Of a stretch of DNA of 64,000 nucleotides, positions 51,965 through 59,834 are shown one piece after another. This DNA comes from Sharpea porci (lineage in GTDB: Bacteria > Bacillota_I > Bacilli_A > Erysipelotrichales > Coprobacillaceae), in assembly GCF_009695655.1 (NCBI RefSeq), contig NZ_VUNM01000001.1, positions 62,001-126,000 of the forward strand, read 5' to 3'. The position numbers and the translations under genes were made by a program. Positions within the stretch are counted from its first letter, which is position 1. The number at the start of each line of letters is the position of its first letter. The notes below the pieces were generated by a model. That model was not told the origin of the DNA. It was given only the letters and a program-made list of their open reading frames with translations, and ran no database searches.

Positions 51965-51993
51965 ACTATAACTTTGTAAACCCATAAAGTCAA
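51965..51993 (-). promoter_or_regulatory. metY promoter
   Basis: On the minus strand TTGACT (51993-51988) and TATAGT (51970-51965) are 17 bp apart, placing the start near 51958. From 51994 to 52110 I see only AT-rich DNA. Confidence 0.8.
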
Positions 51994-52109
51994 TAGGTTT
52001 TAGAGATTTTTGTTTACTTATATCATAAATTTGAGTTATATTTTTGTATTTATCGTAATTATAAATTATATATTTTGAGTTCTATAGGCTAATCCTATAT
52101 ATAAATAGA

Positions 52110-52141
52110 CAAAAAAGCACTCTACATGATATGCAGAATGC
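52110..52141 (-). terminator. azlD terminator
   Basis: An imperfect stem from GCACTCT (52117-52123) to AGAATGC (52135-52141) is followed by six T on the minus strand. Confidence 0.55.
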
Positions 52142-52439
52142 CCATATAAAGAAGCGTGCCAAGAACGATGGAAAGCATTGTATTATGGCGAAGCTTGTAG
52201 CTAATCACCGTGACTAGACCAGCCACAAATGCTGGAAGACTTTTCATTGGTGACACATAGAGTGCATCTTTGAAACAATAAACAACTAGAACGCTCATAA
52301 CGACAAGTGGTAAATCCGCAATGAGCTTCTCAAGAAATGCCGGCATATGATCCAACTTGTTGATAAGTAAATAAGGTGTTGCTCTAAGAGCAAAAGTGAG
52401 AAGAGCACTGAGAACAATAATGACAATAATCTTATTCAT
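52122..52439 (-). CDS. azlD: AzlD-family branched-chain amino acid export subunit
   Basis: This encodes 105 residues with three to four hydrophobic segments, and the AzlD pattern ALRATPYLLINKLDHMP and VMSVLVVYCFKDALY. AzlD works with AzlC to export branched-chain amino acids. The ATG overlaps the azlC stop by 8 bp. Because azlC is frameshifted, the pair may not function in this strain. Confidence 0.85.
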   Translation of the reverse strand: MNKIIVIIVLSALLTFALRATPYLLINKLDHMPAFLEKLIADLPLVVMSVLVVYCFKDALYVSPMKSLPAFVAGLVTVISYKLRHNTMLSIVLGTLLYMGILHIM

Positions 52440-53105
52440 CGATGATCCACCTTGTATAAAGCACCATTATCAGTGTTGCAAGAAGCAAGCTTGGCAACAT
52501 GAAATGCTGGCTTTTAAGAAGACCAAGCAAAACGAGAGCGACAATTGCCGACATAATTGTTGGAAAATGGTGATGACTCTCCCACTGGTCGATGACAATA
52601 GTGATAAACATAGCTGTCATACAAAATTCGATGCCTTCAAGTTTTATAGGCAAAATAGCCCCAATCGTTGCGCCAAGCAATGTGCCTACTAACCAGCTGC
52701 ATTGAGAAAAGAGTGCAACATAGTACATCAGATCAACCTGCTTCTCCTGTTTTGATTCTGCGATTTTTAAATCAAGAGCATAGGTTTCATCCGTCAGTGA
52801 ATGAATCAAATAAGGATAATGCTTACTCGTTTGAAAAAGCTTCGCAAATGTAGGACCATAGAAGAACAGCCTAGCATTCATAAAAAGAGCAGTGATCAAT
52901 ATTGTCATGATGGGTGTTGAAGCACTGATCAAACCGACAAGGACATATTGGAAAGCACCTGTATAAATAAGAACACTGGCAAGAATACTATAATACCACA
53001 GCCAAGATGCGCCTGCTGCATCATGAGGCCATAAGCCAAAGACATAAAGAGATAGCTCAACATGACAGGCATGGCAAGCTTGAAAGCACGTTTCTTGATA
53101 TCCAT
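52432..53105 (-). pseudogene. azlC: azlC, frameshifted near its 5' end
   Basis: The ATG at 53105 has a good site (AGGTGAT) and encodes MDIKKRAFKLAMPVML, SYLFMSLAYGLMMQQA, the normal AzlC N-terminus. At about 53008-53022 the homology jumps frame. The other frame continues GASWLWYYSILASVLIYTGA and runs to the stop at 52432 with the rest of AzlC. The first frame stops about 50 codons later, near 52930. One base seems to be missing (CAGCAGGCGCATC). A sequencing error is possible; otherwise the exporter is lost. A TTG at 52932 could give a truncated protein but has no reason to be used. Confidence 0.75.
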
Positions 53106-53167
53106 ATGATCACCTACCTATAATATCTATTATCATAGCACTTTAATAGGTATTATGGAAGATGGCA

Positions 53168-53548
53168 TTATTTTGGTCTTGGAGCGATATAAGGCACCCC
53201 CTGCTTATAGAGCTTATGATCATATTCACCACCATGAAAGGCATTGTTGTGATAGCGGATATGTTTCTCTCTATAAGTCATATGTTGGTAGATGTATTCA
53301 CAAAGTCCTTCAACATCATCAATGACAAGAGGTTCCATCTTGTAGTCATCATAATAGAAGATAGAAGTCTTGGTATATTTGTAAGGATCTTTGACCCAGT
53401 AAATCAGCTCAGCATATTCCGTAGTAAAACCGACCTGAACATAGTTCTTGCTTTCTTCTATGATGGACAAAAGCATGTTCGCAAAGGCATTCTTTTCAAA
53501 CCTTTTACGTGGTTTGACTTGCAGCCATATTTTTTCAACTAATCGCAT
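53168..53548 (-). CDS. Hypothetical protein of 126 residues
   Basis: This is a soluble, charged protein with many aromatic residues. It has no signal peptide or membrane helix. Notable stretches are NYVQVGFTTEYAELIYWVKD and GVPYIAPRPK at the C-terminus. I do not recognise a family. The start ATG 53548 has a modest site (AAGAAAGTGAG). The opposite strand is also open over the same span, but gives a hydrophobic, repeat-free product without a ribosome site, so this strand is preferred. It stands alone between azlC and the tRNA-Asp genes. Confidence 0.6.
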   Translation of the reverse strand: MRLVEKIWLQVKPRKRFEKNAFANMLLSIIEESKNYVQVGFTTEYAELIYWVKDPYKYTKTSIFYYDDYKMEPLVIDDVEGLCEYIYQHMTYREKHIRYHNNAFHGGEYDHKLYKQGVPYIAPRPK

Positions 53549-53566
53549 ATTTTTCTCACTTTCTTA

Positions 53567-53595
53567 TTGACTCATGTACAATACTTTGATATATT
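53567..53595 (+). promoter_or_regulatory. Promoter of tRNA-Asp copy 1
   Basis: TTGACT (53567-53572) and TATATT (53590-53595) are 17 bp apart. Confidence 0.82.
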
Positions 53596-53608
53596 CTTAT
53601 TCGTACCT

Positions 53609-53686
53609 GGTCTGGTAGTTCAGCTGGTTTAGAATGCCGCCCTGTCACGGCGGAGGTCGCGGGTTCGAGCCCCGTCCAGACCGCCA
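53609..53686 (+). tRNA. tRNA-Asp (GUC), copy 1
   Basis: A 78-nt tRNA. Acceptor GGTCTGG pairs with CCAGACC, with discriminator G and CCA encoded. The anticodon stem CCGCC/GGCGG encloses CTGTCAC, anticodon GTC. The T arm contains GGGTTCGAGCCCC. It is followed by its own terminator. Confidence 0.97.
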
Positions 53687-53697
53687 GATACAAACAT

Positions 53698-53724
53698 CCT
53701 TCGGTGAAAGCCGAAGGTTTTTTT
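53698..53724 (+). terminator. Terminator of tRNA-Asp copy 1
   Basis: CCTTCGG (53698-53704) pairs with CCGAAGG (53711-53717), followed by seven T. Confidence 0.9.
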
Positions 53725-53725
53725 A

Positions 53726-53754
53726 TTGACTTCACATGCCATAACTGATATATT
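53726..53754 (+). promoter_or_regulatory. Promoter of tRNA-Asp copy 2
   Basis: TTGACT (53726-53731) and TATATT (53749-53754) are 17 bp apart, the same two boxes as copy 1 with a different spacer. Confidence 0.82.
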
Positions 53755-53767
53755 ACTATTCGTAGCT

Positions 53768-53845
53768 GGTCTGGTAGTTCAGCTGGTTTAGAATGCCGCC
53801 CTGTCACGGCGGAGGTCGCGGGTTCGAGCCCCGTCCAGACCGCCA
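53768..53845 (+). tRNA. tRNA-Asp (GUC), copy 2
   Basis: Identical to 53609-53686 over all 78 nt, 159 bp downstream of it. It has its own promoter and terminator. Confidence 0.97.
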
Positions 53846-53855
53846 GTTACAAATA

Positions 53856-53887
53856 ACCTTCAGGTTAATCCTGAAGGTCTTTTTTTA
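53856..53887 (+). terminator. Terminator of tRNA-Asp copy 2
   Basis: ACCTTCAGG (53856-53864) pairs with CCTGAAGGT (53870-53878), followed by a T-run to 53886. On the minus strand it may also help end the CPBP/teichoic operon. Confidence 0.88.
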
Positions 53888-54628
53888 TATAAACATGGCG
53901 AGAAGGACTGCCACTAGGTTGTTACCCATATGTCCGATGATTGAGGCAAAGATATTATTGCTGGACTCATAGCCATAACAGAAGACAAGCCCGGCAAAGA
54001 AATAAGGGAAGATCTGAACAATCTCACTGACATTTCCTGAAAGAATGGAAGCATAGACATGAGCTAAGCCAAAGGCTAAGGCTGTCACGACATAGGCAAG
54101 TGTGCGATGCTTGCGGCGTAGTGTCGTAAAGATAACCCCTCTAAACATCAATTCTTCTACAACTGGCCCAATCAGTACGGCATAGAGAATCATTGGCACA
54201 GGAACACGACTGAGAATCTGCTCAATCCCTGCCTGGTTGGCAGAATTGCTTGCCCCACCCATCAACATGACAATAATTGTGCCGATATAGTTGGCAAGAT
54301 AGACTAAGACAAAAGTCATCACGCCCTTGATAATAATAGCTTTCTTATTCTGCATGAAGTCTTTCCAGTTGTCCTTTAAGAATCCTCTTAATAAAAGGAC
54401 AAGCAAGATCAGCATCATAGCACCAAAGACAAGATTCAAATAACTGCTAAGAGCTGTTCTTGTCAGACGGTAGTCAAAAAGCACCATTGAAAGCTTCATT
54501 AAAGCTGTAACAATGCGTGAACCAAAGATGGCATAGAGTGGCAATAGGACAATCAAGCCAATGGCTGATTGGGTGCCGGTGAGCTGTCTTTGGAAATGTG
54601 TTCTTTTTATATTTCTTGTATTTTCCAT
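53885..54628 (-). CDS. CPBP-family intramembrane metalloprotease
   Basis: This encodes 247 residues with six or seven membrane helices. The CPBP (Abi/CAAX-type) motifs are VEELMFRGVIFTTLRR (EExxxR), LAFGLAHVYA (FxxxH) and IIGHMGNN (HxxxN). Members cleave or bind membrane peptides, for example in bacteriocin immunity or prenyl-protein processing. The start abuts the stop of a TagB/F-like gene at 54628, so it appears to be the last gene of the teichoic acid run. Its target there is unknown. Confidence 0.85.
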   Translation of the reverse strand: MENTRNIKRTHFQRQLTGTQSAIGLIVLLPLYAIFGSRIVTALMKLSMVLFDYRLTRTALSSYLNLVFGAMMLILLVLLLRGFLKDNWKDFMQNKKAIIIKGVMTFVLVYLANYIGTIIVMLMGGASNSANQAGIEQILSRVPVPMILYAVLIGPVVEELMFRGVIFTTLRRKHRTLAYVVTALAFGLAHVYASILSGNVSEIVQIFPYFFAGLVFCYGYESSNNIFASIIGHMGNNLVAVLLAMFI

Positions 54629-55767
54629 TACAACGCCTCCTTGTTAAGTGTGTGATAGAGAAAATCTGTGAAATCCTTTGTATAGCTTATATGACATGGG
54701 CTGATCATTAGCCTACTAAAATCTTGAAGCTTCTTATAATCATAAGAATGGGCGTCAATAGCGTGCATTAAATCCTTAGGATCACGTGACATATAACCAG
54801 GCATATCATGCTCATAGTCAATATAAAATGAACGCCCTATTTTATAGAAATCATAATCGAAATCATAGAAATAAATAGGCTTATGTAATAATGATGCTTC
54901 AAAGAGTACTGCTGAATAATCAGTTATTATGATATCAGCTTTATGAAAGAATTCCAACGAAGAAAATTGATGATCAATGATGATACGATCATCATCTATG
55001 GTCATAGATGATAAGGGATGAAGCTTTAAGACAAAATGATATTTTTCAAAATCTACTTCCTTGATCAAGGCTTCAATGCCTTCTTTAAGATGATTATGGG
55101 TCTTACGGAATGTTGGTGCATAGACAATGATTTTCTTGCCATCATTGAGTTCTGGATAGGCTTTATCGATTTGTTTGATGATGGTTGCTTTGCGTTCTTC
55201 ATCGACCAAGAGATCCGTTTTAGGTAAAGGATAAATGCGCATCTGATCTTCTCTGACATGGAAGGCCTCGGCAAAGAACTTTGCCGCATAGGGTGAACTT
55301 GAAAGGACATAGGTATAGTTTTCATGCATATGCATAAGCTTGGCAACCTTAGAGGAACTGCCTTCCTGACAATCAAGAATAGAATAAGCAAATTTCTTAA
55401 AAGCTCCTAAAGCATGCCACATTTGTATCACGACAAGGCTTTTACGCTGATGCAAGATAGAGATGCAGATACAATAGGTATCAAGAATCACTGCTTCACT
55501 TGTCGCAATATGGTACATTTGGACAAACATATGACCAACATAGCCTATTTTCGCCTTTAAGCCTGGATGGATCATTTTGGCAAGCACGACATGACGATAT
55601 TCAGGATGATCTTTACGCATTTGTTGGATGGTGAGGGAGAAATCTACAGGTGTTGTATCCATCTGTCTTGAGATATAGGTAATCTTCTTCTGGATTGGTA
55701 GAAGCTTCATAATCGCAAAGATGATATTCATGAAAAAGATCCCTATTTTTGCAATGATTGTCATCAT
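54628..55767 (-). CDS. CDP-glycerol/ribitol transferase, TagB/TagF-like (4th in cluster)
   Basis: This encodes 379 residues in a single Glyphos_transf (PF04464) domain. Family motifs are VVIQMWHALGAFKKFAYS, KKIIVYAPTFRK, KLHPLSS and ADIIITDYSAVLFEASLL. A hydrophobic start (residues 5-22) may bind the membrane. It would move glycerol- or ribitol-phosphate from the CDP form to a lipid-linked polymer. Which step it does (primase or polymerase) cannot be said. The start overlaps the preceding gene by 4 bp. Confidence 0.85.
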   Translation of the reverse strand: MMTIIAKIGIFFMNIIFAIMKLLPIQKKITYISRQMDTTPVDFSLTIQQMRKDHPEYRHVVLAKMIHPGLKAKIGYVGHMFVQMYHIATSEAVILDTYCICISILHQRKSLVVIQMWHALGAFKKFAYSILDCQEGSSSKVAKLMHMHENYTYVLSSSPYAAKFFAEAFHVREDQMRIYPLPKTDLLVDEERKATIIKQIDKAYPELNDGKKIIVYAPTFRKTHNHLKEGIEALIKEVDFEKYHFVLKLHPLSSMTIDDDRIIIDHQFSSLEFFHKADIIITDYSAVLFEASLLHKPIYFYDFDYDFYKIGRSFYIDYEHDMPGYMSRDPKDLMHAIDAHSYDYKKLQDFSRLMISPCHISYTKDFTDFLYHTLNKEAL

Positions 55768-56864
55768 TTGTCCCCTCCTAATAAGAGATTGACAAAGCGC
55801 TCACTGGCATGCCCATCACATGATGCCACAAACTTCTTTTTAAAACGTTCTAGTTTCTCTCGATCAATAATTGGATGCTTGATGGCTTCAATAAGTTCTT
55901 CTTCATTCTTAACTACTGGTCCATAGGTATATTCTGAATATGGATAGAAGAAATCACGTTCGCTAATATACTGATCGAGATCATAGGCAAAGAAGATTGT
56001 TGGAATATTCAACAAGCTTGCTTCAAAGATAACGGACGAATAATCAGTAATTAGGATATCCGTAATAAAAAGCAAGTCATTGATTTCTCTTTGACTAGAG
56101 AGATCTAAGAAGAAATGGGGATCAAGATCTAAACTTCGATGTTTGATAAAAGGATGCATTTTTATGATACAGAAATAGTCATGACCCAATGCTTCTTGTA
56201 AATGCCTAAAGTCAATTTGATCATCATCATAATAGGCATGATAAATATTATTACCTCTAAATGTTGGCGCAAAGAGAATAATTTTTTTATCTTTGAGCTG
56301 TGGATAATGGTCATAGAGTTCTTTTTTGATCTTATTGGCATAGGATGCATCAAAGAAGATATCACTTCTTGGAATGCCTATAGGATGAATACGGCGTGGA
56401 TCCATATGAAAAGCTCTGGCATAGTCATTGATGATATCTGGCGAAGAGACAATCGCATCCGTATAGCCATGATGCGTGAGTGTGAGCGCACTATTCTTTC
56501 TTGCATAGCCAACAGTCTTGAAGGCCCCAATCGCATGCCAGACCTGGATGAGCTTTGTTTGGGCTCTTAGATGTACTGGATAAATAGCGGGATAGAAGTC
56601 ATCAAGAAGAATATAATGTGACTCAGCCATCAATCGTGCCAGCTCTTTATAAGGAATTTTGTCATCTAATAGCACAGACTTCACGACAAAGCGATCTTTC
56701 ATAGCCTGACGAATATAATAGAAATTACCCGAGAGTTCTTTTCTACTTTGTGAAAGAAAGAGCACTTGTTGGGGATTGATGGGTTGTTTTTTATAGTGGT
56801 TATAGTAAGTTGTTAGGCTTAGATATCTAAGCTTCTGGGCGGCTATTTTGAGGATGTTTTCCAT
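55764..56864 (-). CDS. CDP-glycerol/ribitol transferase, TagB/TagF-like (3rd in cluster)
   Basis: This encodes 366 residues. It has the motifs KLIQVWHAIGAFKTVGYAR, KKIILFAPTFRGNN, IIKMHPF and ITDILITDYSSVIFEASLL of the Glyphos_transf family. It lacks the N-terminal extension of the 542-residue member. ATG 56864 follows GAGGTTAAG. It lies 3 bp after the upstream transferase and overlaps the next by 4 bp. Its closest role is adding polyol-phosphate units to wall teichoic acid. Confidence 0.85.
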   Translation of the reverse strand: MENILKIAAQKLRYLSLTTYYNHYKKQPINPQQVLFLSQSRKELSGNFYYIRQAMKDRFVVKSVLLDDKIPYKELARLMAESHYILLDDFYPAIYPVHLRAQTKLIQVWHAIGAFKTVGYARKNSALTLTHHGYTDAIVSSPDIINDYARAFHMDPRRIHPIGIPRSDIFFDASYANKIKKELYDHYPQLKDKKIILFAPTFRGNNIYHAYYDDDQIDFRHLQEALGHDYFCIIKMHPFIKHRSLDLDPHFFLDLSSQREINDLLFITDILITDYSSVIFEASLLNIPTIFFAYDLDQYISERDFFYPYSEYTYGPVVKNEEELIEAIKHPIIDREKLERFKKKFVASCDGHASERFVNLLLGGDK

Positions 56865-56867
56865 ATC

Positions 56868-58034
56868 TTAACCTCTTAATATATATTGGACTGCACGCTT
56901 AGTAGCCTTCCCATCACAGGCATTCATGAAGGTCTCAAAGAAGACTTTACGTTTCTCGATTTCAAGATTGCCCTTGCTTAAAGCGGCGATGAGTTCAGAC
57001 ATATTGTGTGCCACTTCCCCATAGACATATGTCTCAAAAGGAAAGTAAAGACCACGACCATTATAACCCGTATAGTCTTCTAAATCATAAGTATAATAGA
57101 CAATAGGCTTATTGAGAAGAACATAATCAAAGATTAATGAGGAATAATCAGTAACAAGCGTATCACAAACAACCAGCAGTTCCTGAATATCACGATAGAA
57201 AGAGAAATCACGATAGAATCCATGATATTTCTCAAAGTGAGGGGCTTTGACTTTTTTCATCACAATATTGTTGTAGAGGGCTGGATGCCACTTGAAAATA
57301 ATGACATAGTCTTGATGGAATTTTTCATATAAAGCATCTAAGTCAAGCTTAGAAAAATCATAGCTGGCATCACGAGGGACTACTCCACGATAAGTTGGGG
57401 CAAAGAGAATAATCTTTTTGTCTTTGAGTTCGGGATAGTTTTGATAGAATGTTTCTCTAACATGATCTAGGTAGTCTTGATGATAGAAGTCATCGGTTCT
57501 AGGGAAACCAGTTGCCTTGACTTTATCTAAAGGAAGACCAAAAGCTTCTGCATAGCACCATCTGATCTTTTCACCACTTGTAATGACTTTTGTATATTTC
57601 TTATAGCCTCGATGAATAGTGCCAATCTTTTCTCCTGTTTTCTTTCTTGAATAGCCAAAGCGCTTATAAGCCCCCGGTCCATGCCACAGCTGAACAATAT
57701 CCTGATGCTTGCGTACAGGAAAATAAGTGATGGCTGTACTGAGGTCTTCAAGAAGAATATAGCGTGAAGTGGAAAGATTGTAGGCTAAGCTGAGCTTTTC
57801 TTTAAGCGTACGACGAACTCTGCGATCGCGCTTGAATTCAATTACACGTTGGTAGGAACTACCTTCAAGAGCATCATAAATGCTTTTAAGATTGCCTCCC
57901 ATAACCTCACGGTTATCGGAAAGAAAGCATATTTTTTGTTCATCAAGTGCATGTGTGCATTCAATAGCGAGGCATACAATCTTAAAGATATAAAAGCGTA
58001 GTTTGCGTCTAATACGTACAATAAGTCTTTTCAT
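56868..58034 (-). CDS. CDP-glycerol/ribitol transferase, TagB/TagF-like (2nd in cluster)
   Basis: This encodes 388 residues. Motifs are DIVQLWHGPGAYKRFGYSRK, KKIILFAPTYRG, FKWHPALYNN and CDTLVTDYSSLIFDYVLLN. WHGPGAYK departs from the WHA-GAFK of its neighbours, so its acceptor or donor may differ. It follows tarJ by 39 bp, and could use the CDP-ribitol made by the TarIJ pair next door. It is a single-domain member with a short basic N-terminus. Confidence 0.85.
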   Translation of the reverse strand: MKRLIVRIRRKLRFYIFKIVCLAIECTHALDEQKICFLSDNREVMGGNLKSIYDALEGSSYQRVIEFKRDRRVRRTLKEKLSLAYNLSTSRYILLEDLSTAITYFPVRKHQDIVQLWHGPGAYKRFGYSRKKTGEKIGTIHRGYKKYTKVITSGEKIRWCYAEAFGLPLDKVKATGFPRTDDFYHQDYLDHVRETFYQNYPELKDKKIILFAPTYRGVVPRDASYDFSKLDLDALYEKFHQDYVIIFKWHPALYNNIVMKKVKAPHFEKYHGFYRDFSFYRDIQELLVVCDTLVTDYSSLIFDYVLLNKPIVYYTYDLEDYTGYNGRGLYFPFETYVYGEVAHNMSELIAALSKGNLEIEKRKVFFETFMNACDGKATKRAVQYILRG

Positions 58035-58073
58035 AATCTCTTCCCTTAGAAAAAATAGGCAAACAATGTTTGC

Positions 58074-59090
58074 CTAGATATCCCATTTCATAACTGTCTT
58101 AAAGTCATTATTAGAATCATTTTCAAATGCCTTAATCATATCCTTTGTCGTCTTGATATCAACGATTTCTGAAATAATTGTTGAAAGATAATCACGCACA
58201 TCATCATATTCTTCCATAAAATCCACAGACTTCTTGAAATCATCATAGTTCGAACGACTATTACCAAGTAATGTCAAGCCTTTTTCAAGGACCATTCTCG
58301 TATTGATGGCAACAGGATTCTCTGATACACCCATTAGATTGATTGTACCCTGAGGGTTAATGAGATCAATAATCTGATTAATAGCAGCTTCTGAGCCTCT
58401 TCCCCCAACACATTCAAAGGCATGGTCTAGCTTTAAATCTTCAGGTATATCATTGATTAAGAATGTTTCATCCGCAAATGAGAAATAACGATTCTTTCTC
58501 TCCTGAACACCAAAGACATAAAGCTTAGCATCAGGAAAGGCTTTTCTTAAAATAAGAGATGTCACAAAACCAACATTCCCATTACCCCAGACACCGATTG
58601 CATGCTTTCTTTCATGAGCATGTTTTTTGAATGTTTCAACCGCATTCATGCCAACTGATGTCAATTCCAGTAAAACAGCGATTTCAGGATCGAGTGTAAA
58701 AGGAATAATGAGATCACGGCGCATGCTGACAACATTCTGCATGAAGCCATCAAAACCGCTCGCTCTAAATCGTGATGAACGTAAATAATTAGCCTTAATG
58801 ACATCATCTTTTTCCATTGGTGTATTAGGAATCATGACAACCTTTGTGCCAACTTCATATTCACCTTTAGGATCATAAACAACTTCACCAACACCCTCAT
58901 GAATAAGAGCCATTGGCAGTTTCTGTTTCATGACAACACGTCCTCTTGAACCCGTATAATAACGCTGATCAGCAGCACAGATAGAGAGGTAAGTTGGTCT
59001 GATAATCACTCTCTCATCATCAATTGTTAAATCAACGAAATCACTGCGAATCTGACGTGGTGCGATAAGACGATAAACTGTATTAATCAT
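58074..59090 (-). CDS. tarJ: Ribitol-5-phosphate dehydrogenase TarJ
   Basis: This encodes 338 residues of the medium-chain dehydrogenase fold. The N-domain has YLSICAADQRYYTGSRGR with a Cys for zinc, and MALIHEGVGEV. The NADPH domain has IGVWGNGNVGFVTSLIL. TarJ reduces ribulose-5-phosphate to ribitol-5-phosphate for CDP-ribitol. The start overlaps the stop of tarI by 1 bp, and the pairing of tarI and tarJ makes the assignment firm. Confidence 0.9.
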   Translation of the reverse strand: MINTVYRLIAPRQIRSDFVDLTIDDERVIIRPTYLSICAADQRYYTGSRGRVVMKQKLPMALIHEGVGEVVYDPKGEYEVGTKVVMIPNTPMEKDDVIKANYLRSSRFRASGFDGFMQNVVSMRRDLIIPFTLDPEIAVLLELTSVGMNAVETFKKHAHERKHAIGVWGNGNVGFVTSLILRKAFPDAKLYVFGVQERKNRYFSFADETFLINDIPEDLKLDHAFECVGGRGSEAAINQIIDLINPQGTINLMGVSENPVAINTRMVLEKGLTLLGNSRSNYDDFKKSVDFMEEYDDVRDYLSTIISEIVDIKTTKDMIKAFENDSNNDFKTVMKWDI

Positions 59091-59800
59091 TAGATTTTTT
59101 GCCCTTCTACCAGACCATTCGCAACTTTTAAGTCATGTTGTGTTGTAATCTTCATATTGTAGACTTCACCTCGAACAAGATGGACAGGTGTGCCCTTGAT
59201 GACAAGTGCTTTACATGCATCTGTTAAGATATTCTTTTCATCTTCACTTAGTGACGCTAAGAAATTCTTCAACAAAGGAAGATTGAAAGACTGAGGTGTC
59301 TGGCCCTGGAACATTTCTGAACGTACAGGAATATCCGCAATTGTTTCACCATTTGTAGAATGGACAATTGTATCGAAGGCTTCGACAACAGTATCAACAG
59401 CACCATACTTAATAGCTCCATCAATATTGTCATCAATAATACGCTGTGTTAAGAATGGTCTAACTGCATCATGTGTTAGCACAATATCATCATCATTAAG
59501 ACCATATTCATTTTCAATGAAGCTTAAGCCATTCATGATAGTATCATTACGACTTGCCCCACCTTTAACGACAACGATCTTTGTACGATCAGCAATATAT
59601 TTCTTTAATGTATCTTTTGTATAGCTGATCCAGGCTTCTGGACAGCAGATTAAAATCTTATCAATGCGTCTATTCAACATAAACTGTTCAACAGTATGAA
59701 TAAAAATAGGTTTATCACCAAGCATAAGGAACTGTTTTGGGAGTTCAGTATTACCCATACGTGTACCCTTACCGCCGGCTAGAATTTCTGCATAAATCAT
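59090..59800 (-). CDS. tarI: Ribitol-5-phosphate cytidylyltransferase TarI
   Basis: This encodes 236 residues in the IspD/TarI nucleotidyltransferase fold. The CTP-binding N-terminus is LAGGKGTRMGNTELPKQFLM, and VLTHDAVRPFLTQRIIDDNI, DGAIKYGAVDTV is typical. It makes CDP-ribitol from CTP and ribitol-5-phosphate. An IspD role is less likely because tarJ is directly downstream. The gene is 34 bp after the phosphodiesterase gene. Confidence 0.92.
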   Translation of the reverse strand: MIYAEILAGGKGTRMGNTELPKQFLMLGDKPIFIHTVEQFMLNRRIDKILICCPEAWISYTKDTLKKYIADRTKIVVVKGGASRNDTIMNGLSFIENEYGLNDDDIVLTHDAVRPFLTQRIIDDNIDGAIKYGAVDTVVEAFDTIVHSTNGETIADIPVRSEMFQGQTPQSFNLPLLKNFLASLSEDEKNILTDACKALVIKGTPVHLVRGEVYNMKITTQHDLKVANGLVEGQKI

Positions 59801-59834
59801 AAATTACCTCCGTTATGACTGTATCATAATCTAA

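Noticed and set aside
51795-51985. SAM-I (S-box) riboswitch or small gene in the metY leader
   Set aside because: CAAGAGA and GGGAGG occur, but the SAM-I core GGCCC..TGAA..GCAACC is absent. The minus-strand frame here has no ribosome site or family.
53162-53542. Plus-strand gene opposite the 126-residue hypothetical protein
   Set aside because: It has no ribosome site, and its hydrophobic composition looks like the complement of the charged minus-strand protein.
53556-53807. Minus-strand gene antisense to the tRNA-Asp genes
   Set aside because: It is a repetitive translation of the tRNA complement, produced by the tandem duplication.
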